Position numbers and translations under genes: made by a program
Assembly (NCBI GenBank): GCA_963682175.1
Contig: OY821786.1
Coordinates: forward strand, 33,039,501-33,103,500
DNA: 64,000 nt
Direction: 5' to 3'
DNA from: Triglochin maritima
Lineage: Eukaryota; Streptophyta; Magnoliopsida; Alismatales; Juncaginaceae
Shown here: piece by piece, positions 34,218-46,060 of the stretch
How the letters are laid out: each line of letters begins with the position of its first letter
Numbering within the stretch: the first letter of the stretch is position 1
The notes under the pieces: generated by a model
Told to the model about the DNA's origin: nothing
Database searches by the model: none
The model's input: the letters and a program-made list of their open reading frames with translations, nothing else

Positions 34218-35415
34218 ACCAAGTACAAGGAAGACCTTGACAATGGAGTGATTGAGCGTAAGCGCCCCCAAAAAGGCCAAAGGTATATTTGTTATTGAGA
34301 TAAATTTAGGCACCTCTATCCATGATTGGGTAATTGATACTGGATCTTGTGCTCACATAATTTTTAATGTGCAGCTACTAAAGGATAGGAGGAACTCACG
34401 AAGAACGAGTTGATTTTGAAGGTCGGAAATGGTGTGAGCGTTGTTGCGATTGCACGAGGTTCTATGGAGCTTCAATTATCTTGTGGTTTAAATTTATATT
34501 TAAAGAACATTTATTATGTGTCTTCGATTAGTAAGAATATTATTTCTGTATCATGTTTGGATATGGACAATTTTAATATAAATATTTAAATTCTTGTTTG
34601 TCTATATCGAAGAATGTTATTTTCTATGCAAATGCATTCGTGAGGAATGGTCTCTATTTGCATGAATTAAATAATAGAAAAATCTTAAACATCAATAACA
34701 AAACGCTTAAAACTACTCACGTGAATGATACACTCTTGTGGCATTATCGCCTTGGTCACATAAATGAAAAACGCATCAAGAAATTGTAAGAAGCTAACCT
34801 TCTTGGTCAACTTGATTTTAAATCATTGGAGACGTGTGAACCTTTCCTAATGGGCAAAATGACCAAGAGACCTTTCAAGAAGAAAGGACCGAGAGCGAAT
34901 GACTTGTTGCATTTGATACATTCTGATGTATGTGGTCCGATGAGTACTAGTGCAGAGACAGTTTTAGGTACTTCATTACGTTCACGGATGACTATAGTCG
35001 TTATGGCTATATTTATCTAATGAGAAACAAAAGTGAATCATTTGACAAGTTCAAGGAATTCAAGAATGAAGTAGAGAACCAACTCAACAAGAAAATCAAG
35101 TCTCTACGAACGGATCGTGGAGGTGAGTACTTAAGTACCGAATTTGACCCATTCCTAAAGGAGTGTGGTATTGTATCACAGTTCACCCCTCCCGGTACAC
35201 CTCAGTGGAATGGGGTATCCAAAAGGAGGAATAGGACATTACTCGACATGGTTCGGTCAATGATGAGTCAAGTTGAATTGTCGCTTTACTTTTGGAGTTA
35301 TGCACAAGAAGTTGCGGCTTACACACTAAATAATGTTTCATCCAAATCCGTAGAGAAAACGCCTTATGAGCTATGGAGTGGTAAAACACCTAAACTCAAT
35401 TTTCTCAATATTTGA
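34218..35415 (+). pseudogene. Protease and integrase of copia element G, catalytic Glu lost
   Basis: The protease motif VIDTGSCAH is at 34330-34356. The pre-integrase zinc region contains LLWHYRLGHINEKRIKKL (to 34789). The integrase core includes LIHSDVCGPMS (first Asp; about 34914), TDRGGEY (second Asp; about 35110) and then PQWNGVSKRRNRTL. In the copia family the residue after GVS/GVA is the catalytic Glu; here the codon at 35221-35223 is AAA (Lys), a change explained by CpG to CpA. Frames shift at least at about 34820 and 35015. Core sequence ends at a stop near 35415. Confidence 0.82.
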
Positions 35416-35541
35416 AGTTGTGAGGCCTACGTCAAGAGATTGATGTCGACCAAACTTCAACCAAAAGCGGATAAGTGCTTCTTTATAGATTATCCTCGTG
35501 AGATAAGAGGATACTACTTTTGACATATAACCTCCAATCGA

Positions 35542-37640
35542 GTGATTGTAGAGATGGATGTGGTATTTCTAGAAAAGGAATTTCTGGAAAGAATAAAACG
35601 TAGTGGGAGTAGAGTTGTGCTTGAGGAGGCTCAAGATATTCTACAAGATCATGATATGAATGGTGACATTCAAGATCATGAAGGCGCAACCGAGGTTCCT
35701 TTGGTTAGTGGGAGCGTGAGTGAGAGACCCTCGCAAGAAATTGTGAGAGAAACTCAATTTTCCCCACCTAGTGTACGTTCGAGAATCGAACACGAACCAA
35801 TTCCACAAGAAATTGTGGAAGAAGTTCGAGAAGTACACGTAGAACCAAAAGAACTTAGAAGGTCAACGAGGGAAAGGAAGAAACCTGATATGTATTTGGG
35901 ACTTCATGAGATCATGGTACTAGATACCGATGATCCCTCAACCTTTCAAGAAGCAATGGAAAGAAAGGACTCCAAACTATGGTTCAAGGCCATGGAATCT
36001 GAAATAGAATCCATGTATGATAATCAAGTACGGAACTTGGTTGTATTCCTCAAGGGAAAATGTCATTCAAAATAAATGGATTTTCAAGAGGAAGATGGAC
36101 ATGGATGGGAACTTGACAACCTACAAAGCGAGGCTTGTAGCAAAAGGTTTCACTCAAGTTCAAGGAATTAACTATGATGAAAAAAATTTCACCGGTTGTC
36201 ATGTTCAAGTCTATTCGGATTATGCTCGCTATTGCCGCATGCTAATGCAGAATAGCTTTTACTCGTCGACCAATAGATGTCGGCCGTTATAACAGCCGAC
36301 GTCTAGGAGAGAGAGCATAACATAGACGTCAGTTGTTACTAAGACCGACGTCTATGTGTAACATGTGCATTTCATGATTATGAGATATGGCAAATGGATG
36401 TCAAAATGACGTTCCTTAATGGGAACTTGGAGGAGGATGTGTACATGGTACAACCTCAAGGTTTTGAAGATCCAAAGAATAGCGAGAAAGTATGCAAGCT
36501 TCAAAGATCCATTTATGGATTGAAGCAAGCATCAAGGAGTTGGAACAAGCGCTTTGGTGAAGAAGTCAAAAAGATTCACTTCGTCCAAAGTAAGGAAGAG
36601 CCTTGTATATACAAGAAGGTTAGTGGGAGCCACATAGTGTTCTTGATCTTATATGTCGATGGCATACTCCTCATGGGAAATCATATACCTTTGCTTGAGC
36701 AAACAAGAAGTTCATTCAAATCTGCATTTTCAATGAAATACATGGGTGAGACTCAATACATCTTGGGAATCAAGATATATAGAGATAGATCTCGTAGACT
36801 CATTGGCCTAAGTCAACGTGCATACATTGACAAGGTCTTGGAAAGGTTCAGTATGAACAACTCCAAAAACGGCACTGTGCCAATGAGTATGGGTGTGCAA
36901 CTCAAGAAGTCTCAACATGATGAATCACGTAAACACTTGGAGTACATGAAAGATATCCCTTATGCTTCGGCAATAGGATTGATCATGTACACGATGAATT
37001 GCACAAGACTCGATGTCTCGTATGCTCTAAGTGTGACAAGTCGTCACCAATCCAACGCAGGTCCTGAGCAATAGACTGCAGTCAAGAATTTCTGAGGTAC
37101 CTTAACCGGACTAAAGATAAGTTTCTTATTTATGGATGACAAAGGGAGTTAATAGCCGAGGGCTATTCAGATGCGAGTTTCATGAGTGATCCCAACGATA
37201 GAAGGTCGCAATCAGGATATGTCTACCTTCTAAATGGTGGAGCGGTGAGTTGGCGTAGTTGGAAGCAAAGAACTACGGCCGACTCAACCGCCTCTTCCGA
37301 AATAATGGTTGTCGCTGAAGCGAGCAAGGAAGGAGTGTGGAGTAAGAAGTTCCTTGAAGAGCCTGGAGTAGTTCCCTCGAGCGAGGTACTAGTAGAGTTA
37401 TTTTGCGATAATAGTGCATCTATCTCTCAAATCAATGATCCCAAATCACACCACAAAGTGAAGTACATGGATCGTAAGTACTTTGTCATGTGACTTCATC
37501 GACGAGGGCAAAATAAATTTGTTATGGGTGGACACAAACAGCAACACAGCTGATCCATTCACCAAACTCTTATCCCAAGCCAAGGGCGAAATGCATTTCG
37601 AGTCCATGGGTCTGAGGAACCATGTGGATTGGCTTGATGA
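35542..37640 (+). pseudogene. Reverse transcriptase and RNase H of copia element G, active-site Asp lost
   Basis: The linker and RT start are in the frame from 35542 (RRSTRERKKPDMY, then FQEAMERKDSKLW). The frame then shifts to KARLVAKGFTQVQGINY (about 36120-36180), is broken by a 126 bp insert (36241-36366), and resumes with MDVKMTFLNGNLEEDVYM at 36394 and the conserved SIYGLKQASRSW. The active site reads LYVDGILLMGN: the second Asp of YVDD is Gly (codon 36661-36663). RNase H follows from 37182 (DRRSQSGYVYLL, SSEIMVVAEA, LFCDNSASI). The coding part ends near NHVDWLDE at about 37640. Confidence 0.82.
36241..36366. repeat. 126 bp hairpin-rich insertion in element G RT
   Basis: GCAT occurs on both sides (36237-36240 and 36367-36370). 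Removing the insert plus one GCAT brings the RT frame back into register. The insert contains two imperfect palindromes: GTCGGCCGTTATAACAGCCGAC and a larger one with arms ACATAGACGTC and GACGTCTATGT. It has no coding capacity. It looks like a small non-autonomous DNA transposon or the end of one; CACTA elements often have such subterminal GACGTC repeats, but the family is not established. Confidence 0.55.
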
Positions 37641-37725
37641 GTGATTATAGAGGGTTACCCTAGTTATTATTGTTTTATACATTGAGAATGTATGTGAGAT
37701 AAAACTTTGATAACAAGTGGGAGAT

Positions 37726-40700
37726 TGAAATGAATGTGTTCTAAAAGTTTTTCTTTTATATGTCAATTATTATGAATTGAATGTGCAAGCATTTTGTTCC
37801 TTGATTATGGTATTCGTCTTTTGGAAGTGTTGATTGACATCATTTCATGCTTATGTGTGTATCTTATATCCATTATCTTTCACCAAAACAATGCTATGTT
37901 ACGAGTTTTATGTTTAGTTTTCAGGAATAAATATGTTTGAAGAGATGAAGCATAAAAGAACCCAAAAGCTGGGAAAAAGGACTGAATTGTGAGATCTAGG
38001 GACTAAGATGCAAGGGAGAAGGACCTGAACGCAAGACAGAAGGGCCTAAGAGCAAAACAGAAAACTCCACACCATCATGGGGAGTATTTTGGCAATTCTA
38101 TTCGGGTCGGAGCTCAAATAAACGAAGTAGATGCATCCAAGACCACCAAATACACTAAGCAAAGCCCAGCACAAATTCCAGATGGATCCGGACTTTTTAG
38201 ACCGCCAATTGGCGGTCCAAGACCTCTAATTGGCGGTCCATTTTGGCCCAACTCTGCTAAAATTTCTCCAACACATGTATTAGAGGATGTTTAGGCTATT
38301 TTTGGTATCTGTTTAGTCCCACATCGGGGGATTGTCCCGGTTTGCCTTTTTCCATGGCTATAAATAAAACTCTTCACCTTCCATTGTAATCACTCCATAT
38401 TTTAAGTGGCTATTCTTCCTACTAGAAGTGAGGCATTGAAGCACACACTAAAGTAGGAGGATGCTACTTGAAATGTGAGTTATTTTATCAATAAAGTTTT
38501 GTGTTTCTTTCATTGTTTGTTTAGGCTTCTTTTATTGTTTGTGCATGTTTTAGTTTAATCGTCTTTTATTTCTAGCTTAGTTTTAATATGCTTTCTTTGC
38601 TTAGTTTAATAATTAGTATAATGTTTAGTGAGTAGTTACATCTCCTTTGGGGGGTGGAGTAGATATACATACATGCATTAGAGAATGGGATGAATGCTTT
38701 ATTTTTGATGTGTTGATAAAACATGAATGTATGCTTGCTTGTTTAGGATAGAATTTATAACTTGATGAGTTTTGCCAAAATGATTAGACACCTCTCATGC
38801 TCGTTTAGGTTCTGAAATAAACAACTTGCATATGTAAATGTTAATCAACTAAGTTGGTGAATAGATTGATAGGTTTTGTCATAACATTTAGACACTTCCT
38901 ATGCTTGATAAACACCACCTTCATGTGCTTAAAGAATGCATTCTACACCCACCTCTTTGCATGTGTTCACTCACTCCACCCCTTAGGGGTTTTCCCATTT
39001 CTGTATTCCAGCATTCTTCTTTTGTTCTTAGCTTAGTTGTCATTTCATTGTTTGTTCCTTTCGTTCGCATTTCATACTTCTTAGAGTAGTTTAGTGTAAA
39101 GTAGCATAATCAATCTTTCTCCCCCAATTTTTTCCACTTGATTTCGTACAAGCAAGAGGCTACTCACCTCCCTGAGGACGACCCATACTTGTCACTTCTT
39201 CATCGCGGTCGTGCACTTGCGGTTTAATATAAAACGTTCAACAAATGTTAAGGAAGAGGCGTTTGGTCCTTAACCGTAGAGGTCTAAAAGATAATGGTTT
39301 ACACAAATCAAAAGTTATTCAGAATCATGGTAATTAACATGAAACATTAATAACAGAGATAAGATTGTCGTGTTGGTCATCGATTGTTGTAGTTCTACAA
39401 ATAATTGACGACACGAGTATATAAAAGAGGAAAAGATTACTTTTATATATTGAATAGACCTAACAAGTAAAACATTATGGAATTGTATTTTGTGTCATTA
39501 ATGTTTTATTGTGTCTTGGATCCTAAGATATGAGACTTATATATTTTTCACTTAAGAAGTGCTTAATTTGATTATTTTCAAAAACTATCAATGAGTATAG
39601 TGATAAAGGCAATAGTTGGTTGAACATGACTTGTGCTGGAAAAGATGGCTAGTCAAACGATTATCATTGCCCCTCTTAATTGAGTGATGATATTAGTGGG
39701 CCTCTTGATAGAGCAAAATTATAATGTGCACAATGTAACTTGAGTTAAGTTACATAGTTATAATTAGCTTAAATAGATCAAGAAATGAATATAATACAAA
39801 GGTGACACATTTCTACTTTGTATATATTCTTAATATCATGAGGCAAGGGACGGACACAAGTGGTGCACTTACATCACTAAATGGATCGTGTTTAGTTCGA
39901 GTGGAACAAAGACATCTATGATAATTGGGTAACTATAATGTGTAGCTAGATACCGCTTATAGTTTTAGATATTAAGTGTTTAATATCGTTGTCAATTTGG
40001 CTTAGATCCTCCTATAGGTCACATCACAAAACTGGGAAACAAGAAGCTTAATTTTGAGTTCATATGATGTGACGGTTTCATGTGAAAAAGGACACATGTG
40101 GTGAATCAATAAAATCAATATGTCATGAGAATTGACATAATTAGAATCATGGATAAATTCATATAAGATGTATATATTATGGGGTGTAATAATTTAATAT
40201 TACATAGGATAATATATTACATAAAATTTGAATTTGCTAAAACCCCAAAAGATCAAATTTTGTTGGAAATAAATCAAAAATTTGACAAAGGCAAAATCGG
40301 GAACAAAACGGTAAACCGTTTTGGGTTCGGTCGACCGAGGTGTCTTAAGGAACGGTCAACCGAACAAGGTTCGGTTAAAGCAAAATGATTGACCTAAATT
40401 GTATGGAGTGCCTGGGCAATTGGATTCGGTCAACCGGGCTTAATCGGTTAACCGAGAGAAAATATCGAGGAGCTATCTTGGGATATTTGCGGTAAACCGA
40501 ATGTGACACGGAGTTCTGAGCAACCGTCGATCGGAGATTCGCCAGGAGAAATTTTGGTGAGTCAACGGTCGATCGGAGCAAGACGCGGATCGTTCGAATT
40601 TTTCCAGAGAATTTTTCTCATGAATGTTCAGTCGACCGTCTAGCTCACGGTCAACCGAACGTATGTTAAAACCGATTTTTGCCAGAATTATTAAGAGAAT

Positions 40701-41116
40701 AATTAGATCATGGGTTGGATTAATTCCAGATTTGATCACACGTTTTTTAGGATGCTTATGTGGCAATTTGGGATTAATTTTAGGAGAGAATAAGCAAGAG
40801 ATCATGACTAGAGAATAGTTCTTGATAAGGATGTTTTGGGAGCCTATAAAAGGACATCTCATCCTACTTGTTTATGTTAATGCAAAAATTCTCTCTCTCA
40901 TTAATCTCTCCCTTAACCACCACGAAAATCTCTTAATAGTTTTAAGTTTTGGAGATAGAAATTTCAGGAGCTTAAAGAGGGGTTATTAACTAGATTCTAA
41001 GCTTAATTAGAGATTGATTGGCTAGCTCCTTTCTCTCTAATCTTGTTTAGAATTTGGTGAACACTTGGAGGTGAATCGGTGGGCGATTCGACGAGTAACG
41101 GAACTCCGGATCTTCA
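37726..41116 (+). repeat. 3' LTR of copia element G, interrupted by solo LTR F
   Basis: It starts TGAAATGAATG right after the polypurine tract and ends GGATCTTCA at 41116. Without the inserted LTR F (37831-39243) and one copy of its target site it is about 1.97 kb. Sequence from 39905 on aligns with inverted LTR relic H. A TATA box (CTATAAAAGG) is at about 40846-40855. A cluster of GGTCGACCG, GGTCAACCG and GGTTAACCG palindromes spans about 40322-40662, some 190-520 bp upstream of it. Confidence 0.75.
37831..39243 (+). mobile_element. Solo Athila-like LTR F
   Basis: 1413 bp, starting TGATTGACATCATTTCATGC and ending AAAACGTTCAACA, with no internal region on either side. The flanks AGTGT (37826-37830) and AATGT (39244-39248) are a one-mismatch 5 bp target duplication. 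The palindrome pair at about 38200-38239 and the CTATAAATAAAAC promoter (about 38358) are in the same order as in A and C. It presumably arose by recombination between the LTRs of a full element inserted in the G LTR. Confidence 0.82.
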
Positions 41117-42915
41117 TTCAGCATGCAATGTGTTATCAAACACATTATGAAGGATGTAACTTTTGAAAACTTCTTCCCAATAGCTATGTCAGGGTTGGAC
41201 AAGTTCACTAACAGAGGGTCAGGACCTTCATACACAGGATGAAAATCAATCACGTCTTCTCTGTGGTCATCAAAATCCACCGTCACTACCATCACTATCA
41301 TCATCATCCTCATTAGACAGTACATACTCAGGGTCTGTATCACTACCACAATTGGAAACTATAATCATCGTCCCTAGGTGGTGATATTTCTCTGCCTACT
41401 CCTTCAAGCATGAACTGGCCTAGTAGGTTTGGTTCAAAGTTACAAGGGAGTGTGCAACTTGCTTGGTGGTCCTAAACAGTTAGAATTGGGGGTACAAACG
41501 GCCAAAGTAGAGGTTGTCACCCTACACTTCCCACCACACTGGGTACTCTATTTGTTGCACCCACATTAAGCTCTACATCATGGTCCTATATTTCTTTCAC
41601 AACTACCATCTCAGGGTGGTCCTCTATCTCTTTCTCAACTATTACCTGAGACTGGTCCTCTATTTCTTTCTCATGCTCCAACACAAAATGCACTATCATG
41701 CATTGACAATTTTTCACTAGTAGCATAGATGTGCAACCCACACTGTTGATTGGGGAATCTAAGAGCCTCATGTATGTCTTCCTTTCAGACATATGAAGTA
41801 TTTCCTAACAATGCTTGGAATCATGTATTTCATATTCACAACAATTTCACTGGATGTCCACTTCATTACAGTGAATATCCAGTTCCTTACCACAAAAATA
41901 GTAAATTCTTCAACAACCACCATTGAAGTTACCTCTTCAAAACCCACAGCCTTATCCCGACCTTTGCTCTTAACCCATCTACGACCACAGTGCAACCTAA
42001 TTCTCCAACTACCTCCTAAATCAGACACACTGGTTTGACAAAGCAACATAAAAAGGAAGAAACACATAAACATACAAGAAATAAACTCCAAAAACAAACA
42101 TATAATGTCAAATAGTTGTTTACATTTCACTTAAGAACAAAAATAAAACATGCAAACATAAGGACAATCCTACAAAGGCAAATAAAGGGAAAATGAAATC
42201 AAATTTGAGAGGAATGAAGTTGTTGCAGTTTTCCCACCAAACCACTTCTTGTGTGTACCATCATCCGATCTGGAATTCTATCACTCTCGCGTTAGCTCTG
42301 TAAAGATCTTCCTCACCTGCAAACTCAGTTGTGTCAACCTCCAATTGGGAGAATCGGGCTAGGGTTTGGGGAAACTAGAGGAAAAGGTGGATCTCGGCTT
42401 TAGGGTACGTTGTACGAATTTGGGGAAGAATGCGGGGTTGAGTATTCGAAGGGTTTAGGGAAATTAAGGGAAAGCGATGACGTCGGCTTAGGGGTAGGGT
42501 GGACGAATTTGGGGAAGAATGAGGATTTGAGGTTATGGATTTGAAGGTTTGGATACGAGTTGTGTTTGGAATTGGATCACTAATTAGTGCATCTAGTAGG
42601 TCTTCTTTGATTGCGTTCGAGCAGGTTATGGGTTTATTTGAGGGGACGGTCAAGTCAGCTAGCGATTAGGGTTAGTCTTACACAAAAAAATTAACACAAC
42701 AAAATCAACGTAACACCTGATTTCGTACTTACAGAGTATAACAGTCATTGACGAAAGGCTTACGATGTCGGTGTGTGGTGGGATCCACTTACGGCAGCAG
42801 AGGTGCATATGTGCAATTAAAATTGACTCGTTGGTGCACTTCGGGCAATACTAAAAAAGCAGGGATGCATATCTCCAATTACGTCTCCCGAAGGTGCACC
42901 CTAGGGGAAAAACCC
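41117..42915 (-). pseudogene. Mutator-like (MULE) transposase N-terminal relic
   Basis: On the minus strand from about 41347 to 41117 there is an acidic stretch followed by FHPVYEGPDPLLVNLSNPDI and then IGKKFSKVTSF. This fits the N-terminal MuDR domain, in which acidic residues precede a G-x-x-F-x-x-x-x-x-F motif. Fragments to about 42130 include a basic segment and acidic repeats (IEDQ, IEDHPE) in shifting frames. The minus-strand start, GGGTTTTTCCCCTAG at 42915, is plausible for a MULE terminus. The sequence ends where the LTR of G begins, so the transposase core is absent. Stops and frame changes make it non-functional. The family call is tentative. Confidence 0.5.
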
Positions 42916-44347
42916 AAACTAAAATAAGAATCTTTGAATCAACACAATATCTTTGAATTCGTGAAACAATTATGAATCAACTCAATTAATATACTTTCCA
43001 TTAATATTTATAGGAAAATACTAGTCGACTCGTTCTTGGACTCAAAAATGGACACATTGGCTGCAAACATTCTCCACTCACCAATTTCTTCGGAAATTTG
43101 CATCGTACACCTCTGCTCCACTTACCAATTGGTGGATAAATTGTCTGAAACATCCTTGTTATACCTCGGGGCCGCTTGGCACGGTAGTCGGGTCACTCGG
43201 CCCGGCACGGCACCCTGTCGTGTCGGGTCAGGCCGGGCCAACACGGCTGGCCGGCCTGAATTCGGCCTGGCTGCCTGGCTGGATCGGGCCAGCACGGCCT
43301 GGCGTGCTGGGCCGATGGGTCGTGCCGGTGTCGTGTTGGGTCAGGACTGCTTAACACACTCTACTCCACTAGTGTAATCTATCATTCACTCTCAAAACCA
43401 ATATCCTCGCACGGATAGGAGATATGTCTAATATTTAACTCTCGTATTTTATTCACACCCTCACACATATCTTCAATAACTTAGAAACCATGTTTTTTTT
43501 TGTGATTGTGGCTAAGAGTTTGCGTTTTGAGGTTTAGGGTTGTCTAATTTATACACCATAGTTTCTAGCTTGGATAAATATGGTTCTAGTCCCAAATGAA
43601 TGGTCTTTTGTGGGGTCACTTATACTATTTTCATAATAATTTTGATGTCTTTATACATTTATTTCTTTAAGTTGGGGTATTTTGTTGGATAATTTATGTT
43701 ATTTTGGTTTTGGTTTGGATGTCTATAAACATATAGTGTTCAACTAATGGGTCTCGTGTCGGATCACTTATATAATTTAGGTTCTAGTTTTTGATGTCTG
43801 TAGATATTTAGCTATAGAAGTTTTGGTCTTTTATCAGGTCATGTACTTATAATTCAACAAATGTTGGATCTTTTGTCAGGTCACTTACACAATTTGGTTT
43901 CCTGTTTTGATGCCTATATGGTTTTAGTTGTAGGAGTTTGGGTCTTCCTTCAGGTCGTTAAAGATATTCATGTTACAGTATTGAGAATTTGAGATCTTTA
44001 GTTACCTCAAGGAGTTTCATATTTAGGGTTTATGGATTAGTGTTTAAAGTTTAGCTATTAGAGTTCAAGTTTAGAGTTAAGTTTAAGGTACATGGTCTAG
44101 GGTTTACGATTTATGAATTTGGTTTGTTGTCTGATTTATCTACAATACATTCTAATCTGGATAAATCTTATTATTGTTGTAGGAGTTCAATGTTTTTTGT
44201 ATAAAAGGCTTGTGACCACTTCAAATCCCTTCATAAATATCGTCAATGACTTATGCATGGACCAAATATGTCCAAGTTAGTGATTAAGACTATGGGTGCA
44301 CTCTTTATGTTTCCCTTGGACATAATAATAGTTAAAATCTAGATAAG
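42916..44347. other. Intergenic sequence with a GC-rich island
   Basis: No gene is supported. A CGGGCC/GCCGGCC-rich island lies at 43165-43365 in otherwise AT-rich DNA, and the 113-codon ORF through it is compositional. From 43380 to 44150 the text is full of degenerate short repeats such as GGTCACTTATA and TTTAGGGTTT, typical of decayed transposon DNA. Confidence 0.45.
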
Positions 44348-44996
44348 TAGGGGTGTAAGTGGGGCGGGGTAGGTTTTTGGTCTACCACTACCCGCCCCGT
44401 CTAAGTTAAGCGGGTGTGCAGGGCGGGTTAAAAATAAAAAAAACACTACTCAACCCGCCTAAGGCTAGACTAGGGGGTGCAGAGCGGGTTATGCAGGTTT
44501 GGTGGGTTTTTTTAACTTTTTAGATTTTTCCTAAAAAAACGTAATAAAACAAAATTTGAGAAATAATTATCACTCACCATTTTTTTCTAATAACATTCAA
44601 TATAAAATATTAAAACACGAACTAAATAATAATAACAAATTCTAACATCAAATATTCATTATAAGTTTATAAAAATAACACTCATTATACATAACAAACT
44701 TCAACGTATAACAATAATACTCATTAAAACATAATAAACTCCAACATCAAACAATAAAAAAATTAAAAATATTTATTATAACATAACAAACTCCAACATC
44801 AAACTATGAAAATATTGAAAACATTCATGTTAGGCGGATTGTGGGTTATGCGGGACGAGTTACGAGACAAGCGCAATCCGCCCCGCTTAGTACGCGGGTT
44901 ATGCGGGTGGTGAGTAGGCGGGTAAGGGCCGCATTAGACAGGACAGGACGGAGCAAGACGGGTTTGCGGGTAAAAGCCGCCCCATTTACAACCCTA
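44348..44996. mobile_element. hAT-like MITE
   Basis: About 649 bp with terminal inverted repeats: TAGGGGTGTAAGTGGGGCGG at the left and, reversed, TAGGGTTGTAAATGGGGCGG at the right. AGATAAG flanks it on both sides (44341-44347 and 44999-45005), close to the 8 bp duplication expected of hAT elements. Subterminal GC-rich CGGGTTATGCGGG repeats surround an AT-rich middle with degenerate tandem units containing AACTCCAACATCAAAC. No transposase is encoded. Confidence 0.72.
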
Positions 44997-46060
44997 TGAG
45001 ATAAGTCCAATGCAATTCAAATGGACGTTTGGATGGATGCCATTGCATAGTGGACCAATGTCAGCTTTGGGGAAATTACAAAAGCAATTAGAAAAACTAA
45101 AGGAGAGAAGGAATGTGAAATTGCAAAACATTGAGGCATAAGCAATGAGAGGCTTTGGGGTATCCAAGAGAGAGTCCAAAAGAGAACATTTAACACGTAT
45201 TCAGGTATAGCCATTATATAAATATTCAATATTTGTAGCTCATTTTTCACTGCTCGTTTTGGTATCCTGATAAATTCGGATGACCCACGCCATCCAACTT
45301 AAAACGGAGGTAGCAACCGTGAATGTGTTTTATTTATATCTGATAAAGCTAATTACAATTATTAAGGCAGGTTACGGTTACATAACCACATCCAACCAAC
45401 GAAAAGTTATTACGGCTAAATCCCAAACTCACCCCATTAGTCCTACCAAACAGGGCACACTTTTTATGTAGCAACCATTAATGCCAACCCGTCTGCTAAA
45501 TGGTGCAACTTGAGGACCAACTGCTGAAAGTCAATTCGACCACACTTCTTCCGTAGAAAGCTTGTATCACACGGCCTTGATAAAACATCACCAGGAAAAG
45601 AACGTACCTTAAAGTCCCATGTTTAACGTCCTAATGAAAACCATACCACCAGTGCCAAATCTTTTTTTTCCACTTAGAACATAGTAAGGAGAAACCGTAT
45701 CTGATAATAAATGGATAAATAGAGACGACGATGAAGCTCATGGACAACCTGTGGCTATCCCTCCACCAAAAATATACAAAGAATTAATAATATTACAACC
45801 AATACTATTACAAAACCAAAATTAGTAACTACTAATATACGCCACTATACACCCACCATCACACCTGAGGCAGGACATTTCCCGCATGCAATATTTGCAT
45901 TTAAGCGATTTCCATATGTTGCAGCGACAGCCCTGGTTAGAACAGACATTCCCTCGAACAATCATTTGTTCCGATGAATCCTCCATTATCATGTGCCTCT
46001 GGTATCCCAAGGCCCCAAATGTGAGCTGCCAACGTTAAATGCTTCAAAATTACAGGACTG
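44997..46060 (-). other. Downstream flank and probable 3' UTR of the symplekin gene
   Basis: The sequence from 46060 leftwards should contain the 3' UTR of the minus-strand gene. I cannot fix the polyadenylation site. The nearest plausible AATAAA-type signal on the minus strand is near 45330 (plus strand TTTATT), which would give an unusually long UTR. No other gene is seen in the interval. Confidence 0.4.

Larger units (their letters stand above)
33507..41116 (+). mobile_element. Degenerate Ty1/copia element G
   Basis: In plus orientation there are gag (33507-34115), a zinc knuckle (34176-34217), protease, integrase, RT, RNase H (to about 37640), a polypurine tract (AAGTGGGAGAT, 37715-37725) and a 3' LTR (37726-41116). 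The LTR is itself interrupted by solo LTR F. Many stops and frameshifts and two catalytic replacements show that it is inactive. The 5' LTR was not found. The 3' end at 41116 abuts MULE transposase relic sequence, so G probably inserted into that relic. Confidence 0.82.

Noticed and set aside
43036..43377. 113-codon ORF
   Set aside because: It runs through the CGGGCC-rich island; residues are mostly Gly, Arg, Ala as expected from composition. No motif.
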